A program made the translations under genes and the position numbers. A DNA stretch of 64,000 nt from contig CAMRHE010000169.1 in assembly GCA_947044405.1 (NCBI GenBank), forward strand, positions 992,501 through 1,056,500, written 5' to 3'. Source of the stretch: Leptodactylus fallax (Eukaryota; Chordata; Amphibia; Anura; Leptodactylidae). The notes below the pieces were generated by a model. That model saw only the letters and a program-made list of their open reading frames with translations. It did not search any database and was not told the DNA's origin. Numbering within the stretch: position 1 is the first letter of the stretch; each line of letters starts with the position of its first letter. Of the stretch, positions 48,148 to 59,420 are shown piece by piece.

Positions 48148-48448
48148 TATAGCATAATGTGTGCTAGTTTTATGTCTGAAATGTTGACTGAAATTTATGC
48201 CAACTATGAACTGGCATAGAATTCAATCTAGACTGCATGAAGATATATCTCATAGTAAATTAAGATATCAAGATTGACATTGAAAGTATCCCCATCGTGT
48301 ACACTTGGAAGGTAATCCAGTTATGCATTTCAAACTTCTTCCCAGTTCTTAAGACGGCCATATACATTAGACTGCCAAACAGTGACATGTGCCAAGCAAC
48401 CATGGGGTCAAACTATAAGTGGCTAGTGGGCTTATACACTTTGATCAT

Positions 48449-49260
48449 TATGTATACTAAGAACCTTGTGTTAATTTTTGTAGATTTTGCTGAGAAGTAT
48501 AAGATCATTGTATAATAATAAGATGTGCGGTTCGTCTCTTTTTTTTCCTCTCCAAAATGTTTTATAGCAATTCTGTCAACTAATCTACTCATTTTTACCC
48601 CTTGGTACCAGCACGCCTCCCATACAGTCTAGGTCTTTTTCATTAGCAGGAGACTGCATAAGGGAGCCATCTATTAGAAGGTACTAGCCGTGATGTTCCT
48701 TCATAAGCTGGTGCACGTGACTCACGCCCACTCCTGACTTAACAACAACCAGCAAAGGCATAAACGTCCAGCACTCAGCAAGTAGAAAAATATGAAGACT
48801 TTATTCAAGGCATAAAAACGACCACCAGTAGGATGAGAGTAGCGCTGTGGTGGTCACTTTTATGCCTTGAATAAAGTCTCCATGTTTATCTGCTGGCCAA
48901 GTGCTGGACGAAGTTTGAACCTTCAGCTAGGTCTCAATTTTCTCACTGAGGCCATGTGGTAAGATGAACTTTTTGAGGTTCTAGTTACATGTTGCAGTGC
49001 TGCGTGGTGTCTTCAATTGCTGTGGTCCTGTGCCTGTGGGCTTAACCTTGCAGCACAGGTGTTGTCTGGCTGCTTGGTTGCTCTCCCTGTGGACACTGTG
49101 TTGTAGTGATGGTGGTTGCTGTGTGCTGCCATTCCCAATTGGTTGATATGTATACTAAGAACCTTGTGTTCGTTTTTGTAGATGTTTTTTTGAAAAGCAT
49201 AAGATCAATGTATAATATTGGGATGTGCATGTCTTTTCTTTTTTTTTTTTTTTTTCTCTA
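48449..49260. repeat. Pair of direct repeats about 698 bp apart
   Basis: TATACTAAGAACCTTGTGTT, then TTTTTGTAGAT, AAGCATAAGATCA-type and ATGTGC..TCTTTT words occur at 48453-48545 and again at 49151-49245. Both are followed by a T-run. Between them lies the hairpin at 48766-48910. Confidence 0.55.
48766..48910. repeat. Hairpin, about 62-bp arms
   Basis: CGTCCAGCACT...GAAGACTTTATTCAAGGCAT on the left pairs with ATGCCTTGAATAAAGTCTCC...GTGCTGGACG on the right. A few mismatches. Loop of about 20 bp. Confidence 0.75.
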
Positions 49261-49944
49261 TCTCCTAAAAGCAGTATTTTCACAGACCCTGCTTAGAGTG
49301 AGTTGACTCACGATTATTTGCTACAGGCGTGTAACAAGTAACCATGGGGCCCCAATGTCAAACTTGTAATGTAGCCTCATTCTACCATTACAAAATTAGA
49401 TTGCAAGTTCAGAACAGTTATTTTGGTCTCCTTTACACACAGGGATAACACACATAGTGATTTTACAGTTCAGATAACGCAGACAGTTATGTTGCAGTAC
49501 AGGTCATAATGCACACAGTGATGTCACAGTGCCAGGGTAATGTCAACTATGAATTCATAGCACAGACATTAATACACACACAAAGTGATCACTGTATACA
49601 CTGAGACATCACAGCATATGAAGAAAGTAATTATAATGATGTCACAGGCATGCATTAAGAAATCCCAGTAAAGTAATGGAGTTTTTCAGTTTTCCACATC
49701 CTCTTCCATCATCCATAGTTATCACTAACTAAATCTTAGGCCTCAGTGGAAATGTGCCCTTTTGGTTGTTGGGCCTCATAGATGCTGCCAGGCCTGCTAC
49801 CCTGGTAGATATGCCCATAATTTGAACTTTTACAGAGACCAAACTATGATGACTAGATGACAAAGTCATCAGAGCTTCTACAGTTTCCAGTATGAAAAAG
49901 GAAGTACCAAACCTGAGATTTTATTGGGTTTGCCATCTGGAAAT

Positions 49945-50080
49945 CATTATTATACTCTGGGGACTCTTCAGAGCCCAGCGTATAATAAGCGGAGGTCCAG
50001 GGAGGTGAATACATAATAAAAACAGTGATACTGACCTCTTCTGGGTGTCCGCACTTCTTTCCCAGCATTTTGTGGCCTCT
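49945..50080. repeat. Fragment of the ATTATACTC hAT-related family
   Basis: TTATTATACTCTGGGGACTC, its inverse-like GCGTATAATAAGCGG, then GGTCCAGGGAGGTGAATACA, as at 27520 and 46715. Confidence 0.55.
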
Positions 50081-51370
50081 GCCAGATTCTAATAATATCA
50101 CTTGCGGCGAATCTTGCGAATATTTGTGGAATCTCACAAGGTTTGCCATTACTAGTAGCTACCTAAAGTTGTTAAGAGAGAAATGTAGGCTACTCCATCT
50201 GGCACAACTAAACATCAAATCTACTGAAAAAGCTATGTCGGCCATGATTGAAAGGTGTCAGGACAGACAGTTCATTGCAGCTTGCTGCATATAGGACTAC
50301 ATGGCTACAGACTGCACAGTGTTCATACTCACACCTGTCTACTACTGAACCATGGAACTGAACTACTGAATCAGAACTAGTACTGCATCAGAACTGAACC
50401 ATGGAACAAGCTAACAATGGCAATAGTTGAAAATTATTCTTAGGGAGGATAGGTGTGCATTTCAGAGGGTATGACTTCCAGTGGAATGGGTTTCCCAGAA
50501 TGTGAGGAATAAAGGGACTAGTGGAACAGATAGTGCACCCCACTTCGTAACGCAGTATAAATCTCCTTTAGCTACTTAGTGACCCCCACATATGTACAAT
50601 GTGCCCTTAGTACATAGGGAAATAATGTCCCTTTAGGTGCCCCTGACATTATAATGTCCCTTTACTGGGCCCCACACAGTGACAATTGGCAGCTACTTAT
50701 TGGGTTATCACAATAGGTAACAGCCTCTCTTCACCAATTCTCAATCCTCCTGAGCCCACCTTACCTTTGGCTTCATCCTGCTGTCACCTATTATGTCCAG
50801 ATACTGAACTATATTAGGATGTGACTGAAAAAATATTTCTATCAGAATGTGGCAGTGCAAAAAAAGGAATATGTTACAGCAAAGTATATGTAGGTATTTG
50901 TTAAATACTGCTTAAAGAACTGCACATTGTCTAGATATCCAACTTCCCTCTGTGTGGTAATAACTTGGATGGAGTATATGTGGCTTTTCTCTAACCACTG
51001 TTTGAGTAATGCATATTCATTTGGATACATAACCATTACTACAGCAGCACTTTACTAAAATAAGCTTTTAGTATAATAAGCTCTATAAAACTATATGGCT
51101 CTGTCTGGAATCTTTTCTTTGGATTGATATCAGTGGAATACTGGTGTAGTACCTTCATAGGGAAAGTCAGCATGGACTATGCACAATTTATTGTCTTGGA
51201 TGCTGCTTCTATGAGACCATTGCCACAATACACTTGACCAGCACTGAACATATTTTCTTCTTTGTCTTTTTATGCACCTATATACTATTTAATTATGTTG
51301 CATTTCTATATTTATTACTTGTGTATTCATGAATTGTACTCATCATGAACTAATGGGAATTGGTAGGATG
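50081..51370. other. No gene recognised
   Basis: No protein family or clear repeat structure found. Confidence 0.35.
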
Positions 51371-51947
51371 TACAGTGGTCCCTCCAGTTACAAATTACAA
51401 TGGCCCCAGGATACAATATTTTCAAGATAGTGGTCCAGAAAGACCATTTTGATATTTTGAACTGAGACATACAATGCTTAGCTGCAGATTCCAATAACTC
51501 AGCATGGTCATTTGGTAAAACCCCAGATAGTGAAGTGCATGCATTGACTGGCTGACTATATCTAACAGAGCTGCATGTTCTGTACTTCTATTTACTGGTG
51601 CAGGGTGAACTGCTCCTTTGCACACCAGGTAAGAGCAGCACCATGATATTTTATTGGAGCACTGTATATACTTTTCTGGACCCTGATAAAGCGCCTGTCA
51701 CCATCATAGAAAGTGACTTACAGCTTTTAGAAGTTCTTTCTAAATACATGTGAAAGGATTGTTATATCTAAATTTGTTATCTGATGATTTTCCTATCTAC
51801 TTTTTTATATATATGTTTGGTGAATCTTTGTGATCTTTGGAACCAATTACTAGTTTTCCACAGAGTTATGGTCTCAAGTTACAGTGGTTGCAACTTACAA
51901 TGGGTATTTTGGAATCAATTAATATTGTATCTTGAAAGACCACTGTA
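51371..51947. mobile_element. 577-bp element with TACAGTGGTC ends
   Basis: Left end TACAGTGGTCCCTCCAGTTA with TACAATATTTTCAAGATAGT just inside; right end TATTGTATCTTGAAAGACCA then CTGTA. Several inner segments also pair. TA-type ends suggest a Tc1/mariner-like non-autonomous element; not certain. Confidence 0.6.
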
Positions 51948-51988
51948 TGCACTATATACTGGTACATGAATTGATTTATATGTGCACA

Positions 51989-51989
<1 letters not shown>

Positions 51990-52036
<47 letters not shown>
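51990..52036. repeat. (TA)n microsatellite
   Basis: About 47 bp of uninterrupted TA directly left of the Tc1 end. A matching run lies at its right end (53631-53674). Confidence 0.95.
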
Positions 52037-52039
<3 letters not shown>

Positions 52040-53624
52040 TGGGGAAAAAAGTATTTAGTCAGCCAACAATTGTGCAAGTTCTCCCACTTAAAAAGATGAG
52101 GCCGGCCTGTAATTGACATCATAGGTAGACCTCAACTATGAGAGACAAAATGAGAAAACATATCTAGAAAATCACATTGTCTGACTTTTTTAAGAATTTA
52201 TTTGCAAATTATGGTGGAAAATAAGTATTTGGTCAATAACAAAAGTTCCTCTCAATACTTTGTTATATATCCTTTGTTGGTGAAACGTTTTCTGTAAGTC
52301 TTCACAAGGTTGGCACACACTGTTGCTGTATGTTGGCCCATTCCTCCATGCAGATCTCCTCTAGAGCAGTGATGTTTTGGGGCTGTCGCTGGGCAACATG
52401 GACTTTCAACTCCCTCCAAAGGTTTTCTATGGGGTTGAGATCTGGAGACTGGCTAGGCCACTCCAGGACCTTGAAATACTTCTTACGAAGCCACTCCTTC
52501 ATTGCCCTGGCGCTGAGCTTGGGATCATTGTCATGCTGAAAGACCCAGCCACATTTTATCTTCAATGCCCTTGCTGATGGAAGGAGGTTTGCACTCAAAA
52601 TCTCACGATACATGGCCCCATTCATTCTTTCATGTACACGGATCAGTCGTCCTGGTCCCTTTGCAGAGAAACAGCCACAAAGCCTGATGTTGCCACCCCC
52701 ATGCTTCACAGTAGGTATGGTGTTCTTTGGATGCAACTCAGCATTCACTCTCCTCCAAACACGTCGAGTTGTGTTTTTACCAAACAGTTCTACTTTGGTT
52801 TCATCTGACCATATGACATTCTCCCAGTACTCTTCTGGAACATCCAAATGCTCTCTAGCAAACTTCAGATGGGCCCAGATATGTACTGGCTTAAGCAGGG
52901 GGACACGTCTGGCACTGCAGGATCTGAGTCCCTGGCGGCGTAGTGTGTTACTGACGGTAGCCTTTGTTATGTTAGTCCCAGCTTTCTGCAGGTCATTCAC
53001 TAGGTCCCCTCGTGTGGTTCTGGGATTTTTGCTCACCGTTCTTGTGATCATTTTGACCCCACGGGGTGAGATCTTGCGTGGAGCCCCTGATCGAGGGAGA
53101 TTATCAGTGGTCTTGTATGTCTTCCATTTTCTAATTATTGCTCCCACAGTTGATTTCTTCACACCAAGCTGCTTGCCTATTGCGGATTCACTCTTCCCAA
53201 CCTGGTGCAGGTGTACAATTTTGTTTCTGGTATCCTTCCACAGCTCTTTGGTCTTCACCATAGTGGAGTTTGGAGCGTGACTGTTTGAGGTTGTGGACAG
53301 GTGTCTTTTATACTGATAACAATGTCAAACAGGTGCCATTACTACAGGTAATGAGTGGAGGACAGAGGAGCCTCTTAAAGAAGAAGTTACAGGTCTGTGA
53401 GAGCCAGAAATCATGCTTGTTTGTAGGTGACCAAATACTTATTTTCCACCAAAATTTGCAAATAAATTCTTTAAAAATCAGACAATGTGATTTTCTGGAT
53501 TTGTTTTAACTTTTTGTGTCTCATAGTTGAGGTCTACCTATGATGTCAATTACAGGCCTCTCTCATCTTTTTAAGTGGGAGAACTTGCACAATTGGTGGC
53601 TGACTAAATACTTTTTTTCCGTAC

Positions 53625-53626
<2 letters not shown>
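52037..53626 (-). mobile_element. Near-intact Tc1-type transposon with long IR/DR ends
   Basis: Terminal repeats of about 195 bp (52037-52237 and 53429-53625) pair closely. Each end carries an outer AGTATTTAGTCAGCC and an inner AAGTATTTGGTC copy, the IR/DR arrangement known from Sleeping Beauty-type elements. The element lies inside a (TA)n tract, as expected for TA-targeted insertion. It encodes one transposase on the minus strand. Confidence 0.9.
52302..53261 (-). pseudogene. Tc1 transposase, 319 open codons, catalytic triad present
   Basis: [20 protein letters not shown] at 53261 starts the longest transposase frame in the window. Features: helix-turn-helix ([20 protein letters not shown]), GAPRKIS hinge, second helix-turn-helix ([15 protein letters not shown]), [11 protein letters not shown] (first Asp), a HGGG box that reads [16 protein letters not shown] with Trp changed to Cys, [11 protein letters not shown] (second Asp; PKHTA is usual) and [14 protein letters not shown] (Glu) at 34-residue spacing. 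After EEWANIQQQ the frame is wrong: a likely one-base loss near 52330 and a short deletion after it replace the last about 25 residues with QCVPTL. Probably inactive, but the least damaged copy here. Confidence 0.9.

Positions 53627-53630
<4 letters not shown>

Positions 53631-53674
<44 letters not shown>
53631..53674. repeat. (TA)n microsatellite
   Basis: About 44 bp of TA at the right border of the Tc1. Confidence 0.95.
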
Positions 53675-53677
<3 letters not shown>

Positions 53678-54161
53678 CTTTGTTGTCCCTGGTAATATGA
53701 CTGAAGGCAGGGACGTAGCTATAGGGTGCATTTTTATATTTGAGATATATTTTTCTCATCTGGCTGTCTTGTGTCTTCCCTTTCACCCCACTCCCCCCAT
53801 TTCTTGGTAAAATGAATGGCTTACATGACATATCTATCCCTGTATAAAGTCAGTGTATGTGTTGTTTTCTTCACTTATTTCTGTTGATATATATCTTTTG
53901 CTACGTAGATTTACTGTAATTTAATCTTCATGTAGTACTTTTGGGGAGCTAATGGACGTATAAAATATTATATGAATATCTGCTTAGTGTGAGTATTTCT
54001 CATGCTCACTATACTTACATTTTGGGGCATTCCATTTGGTATACTATTGTCATACCCTATTACTCTGTGTCAGCAGTTTTTAATATTACAAATGTATGTT
54101 CATGTTTTTAGCCTGATGAAGGGGAAATTCTCGAAACTTTGCTGTTACATTTAATGTCTCA
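53675..54161. other. No gene recognised
   Basis: Nothing beyond short AT-rich frames. It ends at the target duplication of the next element. Confidence 0.35.
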
Positions 54162-54176
54162 CAGTGGTGTTTTCTG

Positions 54177-54356
54177 GAAGAGTGAAGAAATCAGGCGATA
54201 CCTTTTAGAGGCTAACTCAGTATATTTATAAGTAAGCTTTCAGAAGCACAAGCTTCCTTCATCAGACATGGTGTTATACAAGAACTGAAAATTCACAGAT
54301 TTTTATACACATGGCTCAATTTCAATGGCTAACACGGTACAACATTATACTACTAT
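54177..54356 (-). mobile_element. Short Penelope-like copy (copy 4), 15-bp target duplication
   Basis: CAGTGGTGTTTTCTG occurs at 54162-54176 and 54357-54371. Read on the minus strand, the copy starts ATAGTAGTATAATGTTGTAC (the same leader as copy 1), jumps after CATTGAAA to GAGCCATGTGTATAAAAATC, and runs through CTGATGA (54263-54257), the hairpin GAAGC/GCTTC and GAAA to CACTCTTC. Only leader and sense arm are present, with no antisense arm or body. Confidence 0.7.
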
Positions 54357-54371
54357 CAGTGGTGTTTTCTG

Positions 54372-55130
54372 TCCATCATGCATAATCAATAAAGAATTAA
54401 TGTAAAGGATGCCACAGGAGTGCCATCCCCTTATTCTTTACTTTCTTATATCTTATTTCTACTGGTACCATTTTAGAAATGCCACGTAAAGATTTATGAC
54501 ATGGGCAAACTGGTTCGTAGCAAACTGGATTCGACCAACATTTTTCAATAGTTTTCATCTCTAACTTAACCAAAACTTTTGAGATTCATCTGATATAATC
54601 GAGCAAAATGTCTGCCACCACGTCCAACACGAGGAAGAAGAGCATAGAGGATGTGAATTACAGACTGTGTGAACTACATGGGGTTTTGTCAATGACAGCC
54701 TTTCAGGCAATTATTAATGGTGGGTCACAGTCTGATATCATATGCATTATATAAGATTATGCACAGAGAGGGGAGGTATTTTGTGAAGGTGATAGTAAGG
54801 AGAAAGTTCAGCCAACAGCGCCAGCTCAGTGTACGACTACAGAATTATAGGAGAGTAATCTGGAGCATTGATTAGATAGATTTATTTAGACATAGGGATA
54901 GAGACCGAGAGATCATAGCAGCTGTACACTGTACTGAGACTGTAGTGTGCACTGTGTTACATACACAGTGCCAAATCAATTTTTGTTAACTTTTGTTGCA
55001 ATAATGCCTGTTCTTTTACACACACTCTTTGACCTGCCATCAGTTACCCTTGAGTGACAAATCACTTTGTTTTGTTTGCCATTTTTGTAGCAATTCTGAC
55101 TTTTATAAATTCTGACTTTTATAAATAGAG
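54372..55130. other. No gene recognised
   Basis: No family features. A short direct repeat (TCTGACTTTTATAAAT) lies at 55095-55125, just before the Tc1. Confidence 0.4.
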
Positions 55131-56722
55131 TACAGACCAAAAGTTTGGACACACCTTCTCATTCCAAGAGTTTTCTGTATTTTCATGACTATAAAAATTG
55201 TAGATTCACACTGAAGGCATCAAAACTATGAATTAACACATGTGGAATTATATACTTAACAAAAAAGTGTGAAACAACTGAAAATATGTCTTATATTCTA
55301 GGTTCTTCAAAGTAGCCACCTTTTGCTTTGATTACTGCTTTGCACACTCTTGGCATTCTCTTGATGAGCTTCAAGAGGTAGTCACCTGAAATGGTCTTCC
55401 AACAGTCTTGAAGGAGTTCCCAGAGATGCTTAGCACTTGTTGGCCCTTTTGCCTTCACTCTGCGGTCCAGCTCACCCCAAACCATCTCGATTGGGTTCAG
55501 GTCTGGTGACTGTGGAGGCCAGGTCATCTGGTGTAGCAACCCATCACTCTCCTTCTTGGTCAAATAGCCCTTACACAGTCTGGAGGTGTGTTTGGGGTCA
55601 TTGTCCTGTTGAAAAATAAATGATGGTCCAACTAAAAGCAAACCGGATGGAATAGCATGCCGCTGCAAGATGCTGTGGTAACCATGCTGGTTCAGTATTC
55701 CTTCAATTTTGAATAAATCCCCAACAGTGTCACCAGCAAAGGACCCCCACACCATCACACCTCCTCCTCCATGCTTCACGGTGGGAACCAGGCATGTAGA
55801 GTCCATTCGTTCACCTTTTCTGCGTCGCACAAAGACCCGGTGGATCTCAAAGCACAGATTTCCACAGGTCTAATGTCCATTCCTTGTGTTCTTTAGCCCA
55901 AACAAGTCTGTTCTGCCTGTTGCCTGTCCTTAGCAGTGGTTTACTAGCAGCTATTTTACCATGAAGGCCTGCTGCACACAGTCTCCTCTTAACAGTTGTT
56001 GTAGAGATGTGTCTGCTGCTAGAACTCTGTGTGGCATTGACCTGGTCTCTAATCTGAGCTGCTGTTAACCTGCGATTTCTGAGGCTGGTGACTCGGATGA
56101 ACTTATCCTCCTCCGCAGAGGTGACTCTTGGTCTTCCTTTCCTGGGGCGGTCCTCATGTGAGCCAGTTTCTTTGTAGCGCTTGATGGTTTTAGCCACTGC
56201 ACTTGGGGACACTTTCAAAGTTTTCCCAATTTTTTGGACTGACTGACCTTCATTTCTTAAAGTAATGATGGCCACTCGTTTTTCTTTACTTAGCTGCTTT
56301 TTTCTTGCCATAATACAAATTCTAACACTCCATTCAGTAGGACTATCAGCTGTGTATCCACCTGACTTCTGAACAACACAACTGATGGTCCCAACCCCAT
56401 TTATAAGGCAAGAAATCACACTCAGTAAACCTGACAGGGCACACCTGTGAAGTGAAAACCATTTCAGGTGACTACCTCTTGAAGCTCATCAAGAGAATGC
56501 CAAGAGTGTGCAAAGCAGTAATCAAAGCAAAAGGTGGCTACTTTGAAGAACCTAGAATATAAGACATATTTTCAGTTGTTTCACACTTTTTTGTTAAGTA
56601 TATAATTCCACATGTGTTAATTCATAGTTTTGATGCCTTCAGTGTGAATCTACAATTTTTATAGTCATGAAAATACAGAAAACGCTTGTAATGAGAAGGT
56701 GTGTCCAAACTTTTGGTCTGTA
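55131..56722 (-). mobile_element. Tc1-type transposon with about 266-bp terminal repeats
   Basis: Ends TACAGACCAAAAGTTTGGAC and GTCCAAACTTTTGGTCTGTA. The terminal repeats extend from 55131 to about 55396 and from about 56457 to 56722, matching almost throughout. The left one includes the last codons of the transposase. Length 1592 bp, TA on both sides. Confidence 0.9.
55291..56311 (-). pseudogene. Tc1 transposase with the first catalytic region deleted
   Basis: The start is MARKKQLSKEKRVAIITLRN at 56311; the longer open frame upstream (to 56419) is leader. It has a helix-turn-helix (QSVQKIGKTLKVSPSAVAKT), GRPR hinge (RKGRPRVTSA), second helix-turn-helix (HISTTTVKRRLCAAG), then WTLDLWKSVL and a stop. 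The region expected next, WSDES..IFG with the first catalytic Asp, is missing; reading resumes in another frame at 55830 with RRRKGERMDS. The rest is intact: [27 protein letters not shown] (second Asp), [14 protein letters not shown] (Glu), ending KGGYFEEPRI. Inactive. Confidence 0.85.
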
Positions 56723-56839
56723 CTGTATATAATTGAAGTGAAAGGTGCTTTACTGGCATGTAATCTGCTGTTTGGGCTTTGGTGAGTGCTGCAGATTATA
56801 GCTCCTATTTCCCAGCAAGGTCCACTCACCAGAAGATGA

Positions 56840-57165
56840 GGGACAGCCCTCTGTCCTTGCTCGTCTCTCCGAAAGTCTTCGGCAAGTGCAGTATAGACTA
56901 CTACTACATGCCTGATGACGTCACAGTGCAGCTGGAGGCGCAGTACATGCTCCTAGTACAAGCGGCATTTCCGGGTACTCTGCAACATCATCTGGCATGC
57001 AGTGTAGCATGTACTGCATTTCCTTATGATTTTCGGAAAGGCGAAGGAGGACAGAGGGCAGAGGCCATCCACCTTGCAGTGACTGTAAAACGCTACGTTT
57101 TTTTCCACAGCATTTCCGCCGCGGCCAAACCGCGGCATTTACGCCACGTGGAGCCCCAGCCTAAA
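56840..57165. mobile_element. Foldback element with GGCCCCAC-like right end
   Basis: GCCCTCTGTCCTTGCTCGTC at 56850 pairs with GGCGAAGGAGGACAGAGGGC at 57040-57060. Inner TGCAGTATAGACTACTACTA pairs loosely with AGCATGTACTGCA. 57085-57165 ends GCCACGTGGAGCCCCAGCCTAA, the GGCCCCAC-family end. Confidence 0.55.
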
Positions 57166-57169
57166 TCAG

Positions 57170-58064
57170 GTTTTGTTAACCACAAGTTGATAACATTGTC
57201 TGACTTATATTTTTATATACAGACTGTGTAACCTGCAGCCAGTATTTTGCTCAGGCCTCATATACCAGATCATTTAGCATACCGTCCACAGTTATATTTC
57301 TTGCAGTTATTTATGTGTCAGTGTAAACCATGCTAAACATAACATTTTAGAAGTTGTTGTTTAGACATTTATTTCATACAGTGCCCATTTTTGGGCCAGT
57401 TAGGGGAAATTTATCATACTGTCACCCACACAGTTATATTTTTGTAGTCCTGTCACATGCTAACCAGTCAGTGTAGGCCATGTTAAACACAACATTTTGG
57501 AAGCCAAGACAACACAAATTTATTTCTTGCAATGCCAGTTATGTGCCAGTTTGTTTGTAAGGCACATTTACAACAAAATCTATCATATCATCCACACAGT
57601 AATTTTTTTCTTCTTGTAGTACCAATGAAAGTTTCCAAGTTATATATGGCTGTCCTTTCAATGTAGACCTGCTTGAGCAATCTGTAAAACAGAAGCTGCA
57701 AGCTGACACTCTGGCAAAATCCAGTTCATACTTTCCTTAGACAGAGTTGCAAGAGATTGATATGAAGCAAGAGAAATTTATACCTAGTGCCATTCCGTGT
57801 CCTCAACTTCTGTGTGAAAGTATGAATCTTGGGCAGCCGATCTACCAATTCAAGTTCCTGTGCCTCAGCGATGAATGGCTGAGGTTTTGGTACTGGGAGT
57901 TAACCCAAAGTAATGTGTGACATTCACTGGGTTACTTTTATGTTTATAGTAATATGCCATTGCTTTTTATGCTGAAAGATGATAGTGCAATATGAACAGG
58001 ACTCCATGGATTTCTGGGCCAGCAGATTAGGCAAGTGGCAAGAGCTGGCCCAGTTTGCCATAGG
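57170..58064. other. No gene recognised
   Basis: Weak internal similarity (ACCACACAGTTATATTT-type phrases near 57290, 57430 and 57590, each followed by TTGTAG.C) suggests an old imperfect tandem repeat of about 140-160 bp. Confidence 0.35.
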
Positions 58065-58436
58065 TACAGGTGCATCTCAATAAATTAGAATATCTTTAAA
58101 ATGTTCATTCATTTCAGTAATTCAATTCATAATCAGCGTCTTCCATGATTGTGTGTCCTACTGAACCAGACTGAGGGACCATTTAAAGGCTTAGGAAACC
58201 TTGGCAGGTGACACACTGAATTTACAATACTGAACTTTTTTACAATATTCTAATTTTCTTAGATTTGGGTTTTCATTACCTGTAATCCATAATCAACATT
58301 TACAGAAATAAAACACTTGAAATAGAACACTCTGTGTGTAAAGAATCTAGAAAATATAGAAGGTCACATTTTTAATTTAATTACTGAAAGAAATAAACGT
58401 TTCAAAGATATTCTAATTTATTGAGATGCACCTGTA
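58065..58436. mobile_element. 372-bp non-autonomous Tc1/mariner-like element
   Basis: Left end TACAGGTGCATCTCAATAAA and right end TTTATTGAGATGCACCTGTA are perfect inverses and extend further (TTAGAATATCTTT / AAAGATATTCTAA). I recognise this end from fish and amphibian repeats. No coding capacity. Confidence 0.8.
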
Positions 58437-59109
58437 TATTGGCTTGTCTAACCTAAAATTTGTCTTAAGATTCTGTTTTTATTACTCATCTCATGCCATG
58501 TTGGTATGACATCTGCTCTCAGACAGGCATTACTTTTGGCATGTTGTTTTTTCAAAAAGTACCTTCCCTGCCTGTATGCCAAAATTCTAATTTTTCTTCA
58601 GATTCTGTACTTTTCACCTCCACTGCCACACTTATGGTATGATAAAAATAAATTATCTTTATTTTTTTAATAAGCTACTTCTTTAATTTTCAGCCAGGTA
58701 CACTGACAGTCTGCCACAATTTTTTCTACAAATTTTGTAGTTGCAAACTTGCCAGTTGCCACTGTTACACTGTTGGCATAATGAAAGCAACATTAAACAT
58801 ATATTTTTTATTATTATCTTTTTAAGTTTCTTTTCTTCACTTTTAATTTAGGCACACTGCCACAATTATTTCTTCAAAAAACAAGTCTGTTGGATCTCTT
58901 TTAAAATATAGTACTTCTTCTAATACACCTACCGTGTGTTTATAAAAAATACTTGGTGGCATCTTTCCCTAAAACCAGGTAATTTTTTAAGTCTTTTTAT
59001 TGTTATTTTAAGCTACTTCTTGTTCACTTTTTAACCAGGCACACTATCACAAATTGTACAAGCCAGTACTTCTTCGAATATACCAGTGCAGGCATTTTTT
59101 TTTTACTTC

Positions 59110-59420
59110 CCCACCTTCCAAATCCCATAACTTTATTTTTCTGTTTACAGAACCATGTTAATGTTTGTGGGGCAAATTGTAGTTTGTAATGGTACCATTG
59201 AATATTCCGTACGATGTACTGGGAAGCTGGAAAAAACAGAATGGGGTGGAATTGGAGAAAAACTACGTTTGCGCGACTTTCTTGCCAGCTTTGTTTTTAC
59301 TGCATTCACTGTTTAGCCAAAATGACATGTCACCTGTTCTATGGTTTGGTACGATTCCAGGGATACCAAATTTATATATATATATTTTTTATGTTTTAAT
59401 CGCTTCAAAAAAAAAAAAAA
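59110..59420. repeat. Fragment of the 12429-13574 element family
   Basis: CCCCACCTTCCAAATCCCATAA, then GTACTGGGAAGCTGG, AATGGGGTGGAATTGGAGAA and CAAAATGACATGTCACCTG, same order as 12482-12720. TTAA ends are missing. Confidence 0.7.

Noticed and set aside
52612..53280. 222-codon plus-strand open frame
   Set aside because: Exact antisense of the Tc1 transposase, with no features of its own.
53546..53831. Frames with long IYIYIY runs
   Set aside because: Translation of the (TA)n microsatellite.
56779..57231. 150-codon plus-strand frame
   Set aside because: Spans a foldback element and a GGCCCCAC-family end; no protein family resemblance.
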